A DNA stretch of 64,000 nt. It comes from Notamacropus eugenii. Its lineage: Eukaryota; Chordata; Mammalia; Diprotodontia; Macropodidae. Below the pieces are notes generated by a model, which ran no database searches, was not told the DNA's origin, and saw nothing but the letters and a program-made list of their open reading frames with translations. Of this stretch, positions 12,601-22,782 are shown one piece after another (positions within the stretch are counted from its first letter, which is position 1; the number at the start of each line of letters is the position of its first letter). Location: NCBI RefSeq assembly GCF_028372415.1, contig NC_092879.1, positions 92,769,741-92,833,740 of the forward strand, in the 5' to 3' direction. The translations under genes were made by a program, and so were the position numbers.

Positions 12601-15060
12601 ACAACTGCCACATTATCTCATTTGATCCTCACAACTCTATGATGTCTTAGATGCCATTATTATCCTCATTTTACAGGTGAGCAAATTGAGGGTGCGAGAG
12701 GTTAAATGACAACTCAGAGTCATACAACTAGTAAGACCTTGAAATTAGGTCTTCCTAATTACCAAGTCTGGCACTGGCATTTTATCTACTATGCCACCAT
12801 TATTAATATACATTCAGCCCTACAGGTGACTTAAGAAATTTTTGAAAAGGCACAGAAAGCAAAGAGAATTTAGCATTCCATAGTATCCTTTTTTACCACA
12901 GAAACCTAGACACCCAACACAAGAGTGGAGGGAAAAACAAACCATAAATGTATTACGTGTGATAGTCATTTCTTCTCTTTTTTTGCTTCATGCAAATATT
13001 TATACAACCTGTATCATTCAAAAAGTAAATATATATGTAAGGAGGGAGGGGAAAAGTCCATTAAAATAAAAGTCAGAGTCTGAGGATCCTGTCAACCCTT
13101 TAACACCACCCCAACCTTCTACTAATAGCCAATCTTCTGCTATAGCAATTTAAACTTAAGACTTCTCAGGAGAGCTACTTCTAAAATACTTTGGCTAGGT
13201 AACTCAGATTATTCTGGGTTCTCTGGGGGCAAAATGACTTTTTAGTATGGGTTTTCCAACAGGAGGATGCCCATACCTGGGGTAGGGGGTAGTGGGCAAG
13301 AGAAGCCAGTTAAAGGGATAGAGGGAACATTTTGACTGGATTAAAAAAAAACAACCTGATTTCCAATCAATAAAGCAGTAAACTTTCTGGAGTACCCTTG
13401 GAAAAGTATATCCCATTCTTTCTGAATATACTCATAAAGTTTTAAATTTAGAAATTATATCAATCTATTAATATTTTAATAAATTAGTTCTAAATTAATC
13501 TATTTTTAAGTGCATATGCATGGTAAAACCTACAGTTTATTTCCTTCATACTAAATACTACAGTAGGGTTTCCTGAAAGCCAAAGGGCACAAGACTGCAA
13601 AAGGTTAGGAACCCCTCCTGTGATGTAAAGAGGTGTAGTTTGTTAATTCCAGAAGCTCTGTGTTTTATTCCTAGGTCTGCCACTACTTGTGTGAGCTGGG
13701 GGAGTTACTTTAATCTCTCCAAGTTTTAGTTTACTCATTTGTAAAATAATTTAAGGACAGCAGTAAAAGATAAGGAAATGATTGAGGAAAGGCTGCTGGT
13801 TATAGAATTCTCTCAGAGTTTTATTTCTCACCATTCTTTCCAGTCATGGCTGACTGGTAATGCTGAACCTTAAGCAAGAAGATCTCCCACATTTTCCCCC
13901 AATCATCACCTCGATGTGATTCAGTGGCAACAGCATTATCTCCCTAGCTAGAGGTTCAAACCCCTGGCTCTACCCTTTTAATATTTTTATTATTCTTAGA
14001 GTCTATCTAGTCCAGGCCCTGAGAATTCATTTTAAAATGATTTTGATATCAGTATTTTCACATAACTGGTTTCGTATTGTAATTTTGGAACTTAAAGAAG
14101 CGAAAATGTAATTAGAAGTAAACACTTTTGGGGAAGGACAAGGTCTAAAGAGAGAACAGAAGAAATAGAGGCAGGATAGGATGGAGGGAAATATAGTTAG
14201 TCTTACACAACATGACTATTATGGAAGTCTTTTGCAAAACTACACATATGTAGCCTATATCGAATTGCTTGCCTTCTCAGTGGGGATGAATGGGGAAGGA
14301 GGAAAAGATGGAACTCAAAGTTTTAAGAACGAATGTTGAGAATTGTTTTACGTACAATTAGGAAATTCAGGTAATGGGGTATAGAAAGCTATCTTGCCCT
14401 ACAAGAAAAGAGAGAAAATGGGGGCTAACAGAAAGGAGGGCAGACTGGGGGAGGGGCAATCAGAATGCACGGAGTTTCAGGGTGGGGGAGGGGAGAGATG
14501 GGGAGAAAATTTGGAACTCAAAATCTTGTGGAAATGATTGTTGAAAAGTAAAAATAAGTAAATTGGAAAAAAAAAAAGAAGAAAAAAGTGAAGATGTGCC
14601 CCCCCCCCCCAAAAGGCTTAGCGGCCTCATTTTGCAGAGGAGAAAACTGAGGCCCCAGGAAGTTAAGTATCGGGAGCTGAGGCGAAAAATCAACGTTTTC
14701 CCTCCACCTACAGTGCCTTGGGGGCAGTCCTTTCCCTTCGCCTCAGTTTTTCCAAGAGTAAAGCCAGGGGCTGGGAGAGGACCGCCTCAGGCGTCCCCTC
14801 TAGCTCCTAGGCCTTCTCCATTTTTCTTCACAGCTCCCTGTCCCGGCCCCCTCCTCCCCTAACAGAAAAGTAACGGCTCCGTCTCCCGCAGCCGCGGGGT
14901 CGGAGTTTACCTCTCCTCAAGTGCCCAGGGCCACTCGCCAAAGCCCCAAAGACGAGGACGACCACCGCCGCTCACGAGGAACGCCGCCGCCGCTGCCGCT
15001 CAGCTCGGGAATCACGACCTCCAGACGACGACGACTTGACGACGGCGGGAGGCGCAACGC
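1..15060 (-). CDS. TAF7L: TAF7L (TFIID subunit 7-like), 3'-truncated by window edge
   Basis: TFIID subunit; TAF7-family proteins bind TAF1 and regulate its acetyltransferase activity, and TAF7L is the X-linked, germ-cell-enriched paralogue. Coding exons on the minus strand: 10646-10711, 9371-9449, 7929-8062, 3696-3822, 3325-3383, 1943-2015, 1444-1557, 926-1138, 652-764; all junctions are GT-AG and phases join to one open frame of 326 codons. The start MSKNQEDPPHELENQFILRL and the later SPDVEKEV, LLSTDAEAVSTR and EEDLER blocks match the TAFII55 N-terminal domain and the following TAF7 region. A long Asp/Glu tract lies at about residues 232-252. The frame ends in LALK at a donor, so the last exon(s), carrying the C-terminal coiled coil, lie left of base 1. 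Multi-exon structure and position next to TIMM8A/BTK argue for TAF7L rather than autosomal TAF7, which is an intronless retrogene in human. Confidence 0.93.
652..764 (-). CDS. TAF7L: TAF7L coding exon 9 (residues 289-326)
   Basis: Encodes VVGLQKQIDVMKGK through VANLALK, the start of the C-terminal coiled coil. Donor GTGAGC follows. The expected NRFQAVL-type continuation was looked for in 1-640 and not found, so it should be beyond the left edge. Confidence 0.9.
926..1138 (-). CDS. TAF7L: TAF7L coding exon 8 with acidic tract (residues 218-289)
   Basis: Encodes EYEKFQEICHDISS, about 21 consecutive Asp/Glu residues, then NTEEDLER. The acidic run is coded largely by GAT/GAA/GAG triplets and forms a (TCA)n/(TCT)n simple repeat on the plus strand, so it is prone to length change. 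Acidic tracts here are usual for TAF7/TAF7L. Confidence 0.93.
1444..1557 (-). CDS. TAF7L: TAF7L coding exon 7 (residues 180-218)
   Basis: Encodes WEIITEDELKDTDNQ then SPGMSSYKQGRSSS, matching the TAF7 WEIIAEDE...SSPGMS region. Acceptor TGTCAG, donor GTACAG. Confidence 0.9.
1943..2015 (-). CDS. TAF7L: TAF7L coding exon 6 (residues 156-180)
   Basis: Encodes FFESPDVEKEVRRLLSTDAE through AVST, a block highly conserved in the TAF7 family. Acceptor GCCCAG, donor GTATCC. Confidence 0.93.
2381..2522 (-). repeat. Marsupial tRNA/CORE-SINE (MAR1/WSINE-like)
   Basis: Minus-oriented copy: begins TTATTGTTATTTAGTC, contains the TTTGTGACC...GGGGTTTTCT core and ends near CTATCCACTGACCCACTGAA. Middle portion shortened. 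Lies in a TAF7L intron. Confidence 0.8.
2698..2815. repeat. AT-rich simple sequence
   Basis: Alternating TA/TATTTA and TATATG/TGTGTG runs in a TAF7L intron; no coding or splice signal. Confidence 0.7.
3325..3383 (-). CDS. TAF7L: TAF7L coding exon 5 (residues 136-155)
   Basis: Encodes VTLPLKNIRQRRFRKTAKKK, the basic end of the TAFII55 domain. It joins directly to the next exon (FFESPDVEKEV), as in TAF7; human TAF7L, as I recall it, has additional residues at this point. Confidence 0.92.
3696..3822 (-). CDS. TAF7L: TAF7L coding exon 4 (residues 94-135)
   Basis: Starts MLVSSVDGDLYPPVEGPV and carries a lysine/glutamate-rich stretch before FIWNHG. Acceptor TTATAG, donor GTAAGT; ends one base into codon 136. 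Confidence 0.93.
4317..4480 (-). repeat. L2 LINE 3' end fragment
   Basis: Minus orientation: motif TTTATTAAGTACCTATA, then GGACACTGTGGTAAAC and AAGGAACTTACATAC, the inverted L2 3' tail (CR1-clade LINE). Confidence 0.7.
5590..6665 (-). repeat. L2 LINE fragment(s)
   Basis: Minus-oriented L2 internal sequence. Typical landmarks, read on the plus strand, are the stretch near GGAGACAGCAGCGTCATGAA and CTGCAGGGAGGTCAAAAAGA. A (TCTG)n tract and a short MIR-like piece (about 6010-6070) interrupt it. Confidence 0.7.
6690..7400 (+). repeat. L1-like LINE 3' fragment
   Basis: Contains the marsupial L1 ORF2-end signature GTGGGATTGTGAATTGGTCC and later CCTTTGACGTAGAAATCC, followed by degraded 3' sequence. 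Confidence 0.6.
7929..8062 (-). CDS. TAF7L: TAF7L coding exon 3 (residues 49-93)
   Basis: Encodes the core of the TAFII55 domain (PDGRHGIV, SKLVDLPC, ESLKTVDKKTFYKTADVCQ). Acceptor CCTTAG, donor GTATGG; ends in phase 0. Confidence 0.93.
9215..9237. repeat. (GTTT)n microsatellite
   Basis: About five GTTT units in a TAF7L intron just upstream of coding exon 2. Confidence 0.8.
9371..9449 (-). CDS. TAF7L: TAF7L coding exon 2 (residues 23-48)
   Basis: Encodes EYAATVRKAMQSG followed by NLKDKLTIELH of the TAFII55 domain. Acceptor TTTTCAG, donor GTAAGT; ends one base into codon 49. Confidence 0.93.
10050..10265 (+). repeat. MIR/MON1-like CORE-SINE
   Basis: Contains AGAGTCACAGAACCTGGATT, ATCTTGGGCAACTCATTTTG and CTCATCTATAAGATGGTA landmarks of MIR-type SINEs. 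Diverged. Confidence 0.7.
10646..10711 (-). CDS. TAF7L: TAF7L coding exon 1 (residues 1-22)
   Basis: Start codon at 10711 with A at -3. Encodes the extreme N terminus through ILRLPP and ends at the donor GTAAGG. The start matches the TAF7 start, with no extra N-terminal extension visible. Confidence 0.93.
10906..11156 (+). repeat. Marsupial tRNA/CORE-SINE (MAR1/WSINE-like), near full length
   Basis: Starts GGGGCAGCTGGGGGCCCAGT, with CTGTGTGACCCTGGGAAAGT mid-element and AAATGGGGTCACAAAGAGTC near the end, closing with AACAACAAC. In TAF7L intron 1. Confidence 0.9.
12556..12803 (+). repeat. MIR/MON1-like CORE-SINE
   Basis: Contains ACTTAAGGTTTGCAGAACA, ATCTCATTTGATCCTCACAA and CCTCATTTTACAGGTGAGCA, the typical MIR-family core and 3' region. 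Confidence 0.75.
14195..14580 (+). repeat. L1 3' end with A-rich tail
   Basis: Carries the marsupial L1 3'-UTR landmarks TAGCCTATATCGAATTGCTT and, further on, ATTTGGAACTCAAAATCTTG, ending in an A-rich tail near 14565-14585. It sits about 300 bases from the CpG island. A partial repeat of the same tail motif (GGAACTCAAAGTTTT) occurs inside it, suggesting two nested or tandem tails. Confidence 0.7.
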
Positions 15061-15480
15061 CTGAGAATCTGGGCGGGCACCGGAAGAGCTCGGCGGCCCC
15101 GCCCCCTGGCCGCGCGCACGCTGTGGGCGGAGTTCCGGGCGGAGGGCCGCTCAGAGCCAGGCAGCGGGCGTGCGGCGGGGGCGGGGCCGGGAGGCTGGGG
15201 AAGGCGCGATTTTCGCAGGTGCGGCGGCCGGGCGGCTCTGGGGCGGTGCTCTCTAGCTCTCCCGCGCGCCTGCCTCCCTCCCTTCGTGCGCTCCCTCGTC
15301 GTGTGCGCGAAGCGCGGCGGGGCTTGGGTGCACGCGCTCGGCTTGGGAGAAAGGTAGGGGTGACGGCGGGGGCGCGGGGGAGGGGAGCCGGAGGAGGCCA
15401 GAGGAGGACCGTGGAAAGTGAGGCGAGGCCCCTGCCCCCTTGAAGCGGCCCCAGCAGCGTTCCGCCTCCTCGTTAACATT
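14880..15480. promoter_or_regulatory. CpG island, likely shared TAF7L / NIPA-like promoter
   Basis: Strongly GC-rich with dense CpG, in contrast with AT-rich flanks. Leftward it contains the candidate TAF7L exon 1 donor at 14911. Rightward, donor-like sites occur at about 15213 (CGCAG|GTGCGG) and 15352 (AAAG|GTAGGG), and the next plus-strand exon with a start codon is at 17776. No TATA box is evident. Two genes pointing away from one island suggests a bidirectional promoter; use by the rightward gene is an inference. Confidence 0.65.
14911..15040 (-). other. TAF7L: TAF7L 5' noncoding exon (candidate)
   Basis: Reading leftward, a good donor (GTAAAC, exon end at 14911) lies inside the CpG island. 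The next acceptor is just before the start codon: a pyrimidine run then AAG at about 10720. This suggests a noncoding first exon in the island and an 8-nt leader before the ATG in the second exon. The transcription start is not defined by sequence; the right end given is a guess. Confidence 0.45.
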
Positions 15481-15489
15481 TTGGAAACT

Positions 15490-17775
15490 TTGTATCTCCT
15501 CCCCGCGTCTGTCAAAATTCCGGGTTACCAGAGAAATGAAGAAAAATCATCCACTCTCCCTCCCCCCACTGGGCCCGGCCCTAAAGCCCCGGCCGCCTCC
15601 CCAAGAGGGGGAGAATTGGCGGGGCAGAAGCACAGCCTGCCATCTCCCCAAAGAAGACTCAGCCTCCAAGGATTGCCCCTCTGAACCCCGGGCCTTAAAA
15701 CAAATTGGGGGAAGATGGAGAACCTGTGGCCTCGAGGCCATGAGTGGCCCCCAGGTCCTCCAAGGTGGGCAGGCTTCCCAGAACAAATCCCCTTCAGAAA
15801 AGACTCCAAGAGTCCTCCCGCAGGACTCAGTGTCACACCTGTCAGAGCAGGTATCCCCGTCCTCAGAACAGAAGGTTTTCCCGCCTTCCCAGCAGATGGG
15901 CTTTGGGTTGGATTTAATGTCCCAAACCCAGTTTGGGGGGGCAGAGATGAAAACGATCCCTGCAGTCTCATTGGGAAACTAAAACATAACGGAGGGAAAT
16001 GATAAAGGAACGGGACTAAATACGAGAGCGAGTAATATGGCTAAAGAAAATGGGGTTTTTGTTTCATTTTTAAAATGTGTATTTCTAGAGGAAAGTTTAA
16101 TCAATGGAATTTTTGTTTTACATAAGTTTGTATTGCTGTCTTGGGCTGGAAATCTCTTTCACTCTGTCGTTTTTGTGGCTTCTGCTGCTCTAAAATTTGT
16201 TTAGAGTCCTTTCTTAGAGTCCAGGTATTTTATGGGCTGTAGGGGGAGAGTTTTCTAGAGGTGTCCGCCATCCTGACTCCACCCCCCCATTTCTGTCTTT
16301 TGGGTTTTATATCACCATAAAGTACCTCAATATGCTTCCCCCTCCCAACGAGCCATCTCATATAGTAAATAGTATTTTTAAGACAAAAAAAAGAAAAAAG
16401 AAAAAGAGGAAATAATCAGCACAAATGATCAATGCATCAAAAAAGCTTGAAAATGTAGGCAACATACAACATGTGTGGGTTACCTTCTGTTTTTTTCCCT
16501 GGAGTCATGCCTGTTCTTTAATATTTTGCAACTAAAACTTAGTTTTTTACTTTTAAAAACTAACTAGTTACATTTACGATATTTTTAGTCTGGTGGGAAA
16601 ATGTCTATGATTTTGTATTCAATAAATGTTGAACCTTTTAAAAAAATTACCAGGATTTTCACCAACAAAATATGTTGTGGAAACCTTGTTGTGGTTAAGT
16701 GAATGTGTTGTGGTGTTAAGTGAATGATAAAGAGAATGGATGCTGTAGAAAATCAGGGAAATAAAATGATTTACAGCTAAATTGGAACTTGAGGAATGGG
16801 CTGAAATAATGTGAGAAAATGGGTGAAAGAATCTGTAAATCTGAACATAAGGGTGGGACAAAGAGTAGAGAAATTGAGAGAAGAAGGGACTTGGGGCATT
16901 AGGGATTAGGACAGGTTGAATTGGAGTGAGATTAGAATTTAGAAGTAATAATTTGACATTGGAAGATTGCAGCCATGGCAAGATAGCCATTTTTAGAAAC
17001 ACTGCATGCTGGATTTGTTCTGTAAACTGGAGGAGAATTATAGGGTGTTGAATCATATCACTGGAGAGTTACTCTAAATGACTAGAAACTGAGTCCAAAA
17101 GCAGGACTGCTATATAGACATCCATCTTTGTATGCATACACACATACATGCACATTAGACACATGCAGTATCTCTTCAGTATTCTTTAATACAGCCCTCC
17201 TCCTGCCCCTCAAACAAGGTCCTTCTGGACCTTTTTTTCCTGCCTCCAAAATCTGTTTCATGATAGCAAGCAGACAGCACATGTGTGGCACCATCTCTAT
17301 ATTTAAATTGCCTGGTCAGTGCCTTAGTTAACAAATGCTCAAGGGTGAGGAGGGCAACGTGGTTGTTGGTCTGTCTTTGAAAATTCAACTTTAAAAACAC
17401 ATCTAAATCCTTTCTCACTGCTTAAACAAACCTAAAACATTTAAGCAGCTTCAAGGAAAAAGCTAACCACCTGTCTGTTTGCCAGGGATGAAATAATGAG
17501 GTAATATGTACAAGAATAAGGGTTAAAGTTGAAGCAGTTTAATTATCTTAATAAAAAGCAAACGGTCACAGAAAATAAAATTACTCAAAAATACCGAAAA
17601 AGAAAATTACTCAGTTTGATCAGCTATCTTAATAAGTCATCAAGACTGGTTTGACCACTTAGTGCTGTCCTCAGAAGGAACGTTTAGCCTCTGATCTTCA
17701 GGAATCCACAGTGTAGGTGTTGAACTTTATCAAAGGGCAAGTGTCCTTACATCTGTTTTTTGAAAATCTCAACAG
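15490..17775. other. NIPA-like gene upstream region / first intron
   Basis: Runs from the CpG island to the start-codon exon. Apart from the MITE fragment it contains A-rich and T-rich stretches (16380-16410, 16490-16640) and an unrecognised segment at 16640-17060. One or more noncoding exons may lie here; none can be placed. Confidence 0.4.
15704..15805 (+). mobile_element. hAT-type MITE fragment (left half)
   Basis: GAGAACCTGTGGCCTCGAGG followed by GGTCCTC and CAGAACAAATCCCC matches the copies at 34598-34799 and 49622-49725. The right terminal repeat is not visible here. Confidence 0.6.
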
Positions 17776-20700
17776 GACCAGTGCTGGCCAGAGATGATGG
17801 CAGGACACAATAACTTTTATATTGGTCTGAGCTTGGCTCTCATATCCAGCACTTTCATTGGTGCAAGCTTCATCCTGAAGAAGAAAGGACTTCTTAAGGT
17901 TGCCAGCAGAGGTTCTGTGAAAGCAGGTATAGTAAACTCTATTCCTGGGCTGCTTTGTCAGAATCTTTCTTTCCTCTTGCTTCCTATCTTTGGCCTGAAA
18001 AGATAGGTGGTGTTAAGATGGAAAAGAGACTAAATGGGAATCTGTAGGTATCATTATTAACATACTTGCTGATTGGCTCTTAGAAAAGGTTGAAATTAGT
18101 TCAAGGATTGTTTTTGGGATTGTATCTGAATTTGATTTATCATTATCCATGATAATGGAGGAGAGGAATAGCAATTGAGAATTGAATGTACTTTCAATAT
18201 TTGGAAGATGCTGTGCTGAAGGCATAGCAGTTATTCAGTAAATCTGTAAGAATTTAGGGTTAGAATCAAAGGACAATAGTTGTCAGGCTGAGATTTTTAA
18301 AAGCTTGTTACATTCAGATTCTTTTATTCTGAGTTTGTGGTCAGAAATTACACTGTATAGACCAGAATTGCGCTTTATCTATGTTGGCTCTTGCCCCTTG
18401 GTATGTGATCTGCCCAAGGAGCAGTTTTCCTTCCCTGGATATATTGAAAGAAACTGCCATGGGTACGGAGTACTGTGATCAGTCTTTTGCATTGGGGATT
18501 CACAAGTTCTGGTCAAAATGCTCCTGCTTTGGAGGACTAAAAAAAGGAAATAAAAAGAAAAACCTTTAAGAAGTTGATGGGAGTAATCTAAGGCCCCTCC
18601 AAATTATGGCAGGTCAGGAGAAATGAGAAAATTGTCTTTTCATCTAAAGAAAAATGTTCCAGTCGTACTATTGCTCTCTTTTATTTCCAGTCATTTAGGC
18701 TGGATTTGTAATTTCTTTTCCTTCTTTTAGGTCATGGTGGCCATGCGTACCTAAAAGAATGGCTCTGGTGGGCTGGACTGATATCCAGTAAGTTTTTTTG
18801 GTTAGTTCTTGAAATTGCAGCCTGAAAGATATATAGCAAAATAAGGCAACCAGTTATTTTAGAATAAGCTGGAAAGATGACCATTCTGCATTAAACAGTA
18901 TAAAACAGTATTTTCTCTTGTAGTTCTATTTAACCAATTGTCTTCTGGCAAAGATACACATAATTATTTATAACAGATTTTTGATCACATTGATTATCAC
19001 CTGGTCTGGTATAAACCAAAAAGCACTCAGGATTTCCTCTTTTGCTCCCAAATGAATGTTTCTCTACACCATGAAAGCTACAATATGTAAGTATACTCAC
19101 GTATAGTCACATAGGTAGAGACCTATTTTCTCTCCCTATTCCCTTCTGAGAAGCCTCTTTAGTATCTTTTCCTTGTCCATTTTCCAGGTAGACAAATTAA
19201 CAGCAGTGAGAGTGTGGCTCCTGGAGCCTTGGCTGAAAGTCCCATCACTTGGGCCTTTCACTGCTCATAGATGTCTTCCTAGGAGATCTGTACAAACCAG
19301 GGTGACAGTCTGGGGACAAGCATTAGCACAAGACACTTGGAGGTGCCCAGGGGCCTCGAATGCAAATCCTGACTACTCAGGGTTTTGCTCTAGTAAAATG
19401 GTCTCGTGATCATCTGGAAATAAGATGCTCATCTCCTCCTGTTAGCTCCACATTTATTGATGCCTAGTGCAATTCGAATTAGTGCGTAATGTGCCATTCT
19501 TGCTTCCTGGGGTTACACTCTCAATCTGCTAGGGTGGCAAGCAGTTTACTGGTACAGGATTCTAATTTCATTCCTGCTCGAGGATTTATATCATCAAGGA
19601 AGAAATTGTAGAGAAGAATTAGGTAAAGAAGAATTTATTAAGCAAGCGCATCTAAGAACCCAAGACTTTGCATTGGGTAGACTTGGCTTTAAAAACTGGA
19701 TGGATGGATGGATGGATGGATGGATGGATGGATGGATGGAGTATTTATCATGTAGAAAACATTAGGCCAAGCCCCGGGAGCTGCAGATAGAAAAGTCAGA
19801 CAGTCCATGATCTTAGAGAGTTCACATTCTAACGGGGGGAGAGGGAACAGCCCATTTGGGACTTTCCCACTACAAGTGTGATAGAAAGGTCCCTGGGTCC
19901 AAAGCCACTGTCTCAATCAAGATCTGATGAGAGATGGTGGTCATCCTGTCAGGCCTCTTCTTTAATGGCATTTCCACTCTTAAAATCATATCAGGCTCTG
20001 ATGTTGAACCATTGGACAGGGCCAAGGACTTTGGTGCAAGAACTTTTTTTTCTAGGTCTTCAGTAACTGTCTGTATCACCTGCAGGAGGAGTGGAAGAGT
20101 CTGCTTCTCCACAGGAGTTGCTGCCCAGGGTTGATAGCTGAGGGCATTGGGCTGGAAGAAATCCTATTCCCAAGGCCCTTGGATCCAGGGTTCTAGGCTA
20201 TTAACTGTTGGGATCTGAAGGGAAATAGATGGTGGTCAAGGTGGTGATGATAGTGGTTTCACTTGTCTGGCACATGCTGCGTCCTGTTTTTCCCTCAGGG
20301 TGCCTGACTGCTTCACCTAGGCTGTCTTGCCTGCTCTGTGTATGTGACAGTTGGTGGGGCTGGCTGGCCCATTCTCCACCGGAGTTGATGATGATGATGA
20401 TGGTAGGACCGGTGGTCTGGGAGGTGCTACTACTCCCAGGGCTCTCGTGTCTGTCCACCTGTTGGTGGCCATTGGTCAGCATTTGTTGCTGATGGTGATG
20501 AGGAAGATGGGCCTCTTCTCCAGGATGATTTCTCCCCTCAAGGATGGCTGTGGGGGTTGGGCTGGAAGCAGATCTGGTGGGGTGGGGCCATTTCCATTCC
20601 CAAAGCTTTTGGGTTTAGGGTCCTGGACTGTCTCCAGCAAGATCTGATGAGAGATGGTGGTCAGTCTGTAGTGGCTTTAGATAACATTGTCCTCATGCTG

Positions 20701-22742
20701 AGTTTTTCTTGTAATGAAGATCACTTTCTTAACCAAGAAAGTTGCTTCTCCTTTGCAGTGGGGGTCGGAGAAGCTGCCAATTTTGCTGCCTATGCTTTTG
20801 CCCCAGCCACACTAGTAACGCCCCTGGGTGCACTGAGTGTGTTAATCAGGTAAGCAATATTCAGGTGCTTTATTTGAGTCTGTGTCCCAGCAACCTGAAG
20901 TGATGCTGTATTACTGCTCAAGATATTTTACTCCATTTTTTCAGTTTCCTTGTTTTCTTACATTCTTTTCCTAAGTTTGGTTCATAGAAGTGTTTTACTT
21001 CTTAGGAGAAAAGTTTTCTTTCCCTTAACTCTCTCTGTTTTGGGGAGAAAGTTTCACTTTGGAACTTCTGGAGTCTACTGTTGTATGAATTCTTTTTCAA
21101 GAACAGACTGTTTCATTCCTGCCCATCAACCCTGACCCAATTTAAGTGTCTATTTATTGCATTAACTTTTTTTGTTTGTTTTATCTATCTTCCTGTGTCC
21201 TCTACTGGTTCTCCCCCTTACTTTTTTCTTCCCAGCATCTCCTTGGTTCTGTTAAATACTTAGCTATCTCACTCTTGTTGAAGTTTTACGTAATACAGTG
21301 AAAACTCTTGTGAACCTGGTTGAGGAACTCAGAATCCTCCCTGTTCCATGCCAGTGTGGTATTGATTTATAGATGAGTGTTATTGGTGAAGGAATCTCTG
21401 CCTGGGTTTATTGACATGTTTTATGTTTACCCTCAGTTCAATTTTATCCTCTTACTTCTTGAATGAGAAGTTGAACATTCATGGGAAGATTGGTTGTGTG
21501 CTAAGTATTCTTGGCTCGACAGTGATGGTGATCCATGCCCCCCAGGAAGAGACCGTCTCCACCTTGGCAGAGATGTCTGAGAAACTGAAGAGTCCAGGTA
21601 CCAGACAGGAATGCTAACATGATTTTGATTTAAAATACTTTAGTATGACAAAAGCCTTGGTTGGAATTTGAGGGGTTTTTCCTCCCTTGATAAGAGAAGG
21701 CAGATGGTTTTAGTGGTCCCTGCTTTCAACACTATTCCAATAGGATATTTCAGTCCTACTCTGATGTCTCATTGTAACATGGAGGTGCTTTCTCTAGATT
21801 TGTGCAAGCTCTGGTATGTATAGGTTCTAAGCTGAAAAGATTTCAGATATACTTCTGCTGATGGTGTCTGCTGTCTGCTGTCTGAGGACGAGCAGCAACT
21901 CATCAGCTGGTTGACCACTAGCTAATGAAATCTTTGGTCAAGGCAACTGATATGTTCCATCTCCTACTTGTGATTCTTTGTTTTTCTAATTCACTAAACT
22001 CCAGACTCACAGCACCTGCCTCTGTTTCTGCTGACAGTAATCTGAGTACATCTGGCAGAAAATCAAATTCCATGGTAACTTCTTAGAAGCCTTCCCTGAA
22101 TCCCTTCAGGGAGAAGAAACTCACTACCTTCTGAGAGAGGCCTTAACCCTCATGGATAAAATTAGTTGATAGGAAGTTTTTCCCCAACCTCAAGCTGAAA
22201 TTTGCCCCTTGGCGGCTTCTATCTACTACTCTTAGTTCTGTCTGGGGCCAAGCTGAGCAAGGGTCATTTCTCTTCTTTATGATTGTCTTGATACAGCTAT
22301 CCGGTTCCCCCTCTGGCTTTCAGCATCCCCAAGTTCCTTCAGCTAATCTTTCTATCACTGTCCTGGTAACCCTCCTCTGAATGTTCTCTGGCTTATCATT
22401 GTCCTTCCTAAAATGTAGTACTCATGTGAACAGGGGCAGCTAGGTGGTGCAGTGGATAGAGCACCAGTGTAGGAGTCAGGAGGACCTGAGTTTAAATCTC
22501 ACCTCAGACACTTGACACTCACTAGCTGTGTGACCTTGGGCAAGTCACTTAACCCCAATTGCCTCATCCTGGGTCATCTCCAGTCATCCTGATGAATATC
22601 TGGTCACTGGATTCAGATCAGATGACTCTGGAGGAGAAGTGAGGCTGGTGACCTGCACAACCCTCCCTCACTCAAAAACAAAGTCAAGTACAAGTCGTCA
22701 TTATTTCTCTGATGGCATGGTCTTCTTTGGCAACAAAGGATG

Positions 22743-22782
<40 letters not shown>

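Larger units (their letters stand above)
10720..14910. other. TAF7L intron 1
   Basis: Joins the candidate noncoding exon in the CpG island to the first coding exon. Besides the listed SINEs and LINE end, it has AT-rich stretches at 11270-11300 and 13440-13520. A segment near 13565-13620 resembles a degraded DNA-transposon end. No coding exon seen. Confidence 0.5.
18788..20758. other. NIPA-like intron 2
   Basis: Contains a (TGGA)11 microsatellite, an L2-like 3' fragment (about 19740-19850) and diverged internal repeats (19880-20670). The segment 19170-19560 is GC-richer than its surroundings and unassigned; it may be an old LTR but no terminal motif was found. Confidence 0.4.

Noticed and set aside
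15012-15515. 167-codon frame (minus) and 135-codon frame (plus) in the CpG island
   Set aside because: GC-rich DNA lacks stop codons; composition is Arg/Pro/Gly/Ala with no motif and no splice link to a gene.
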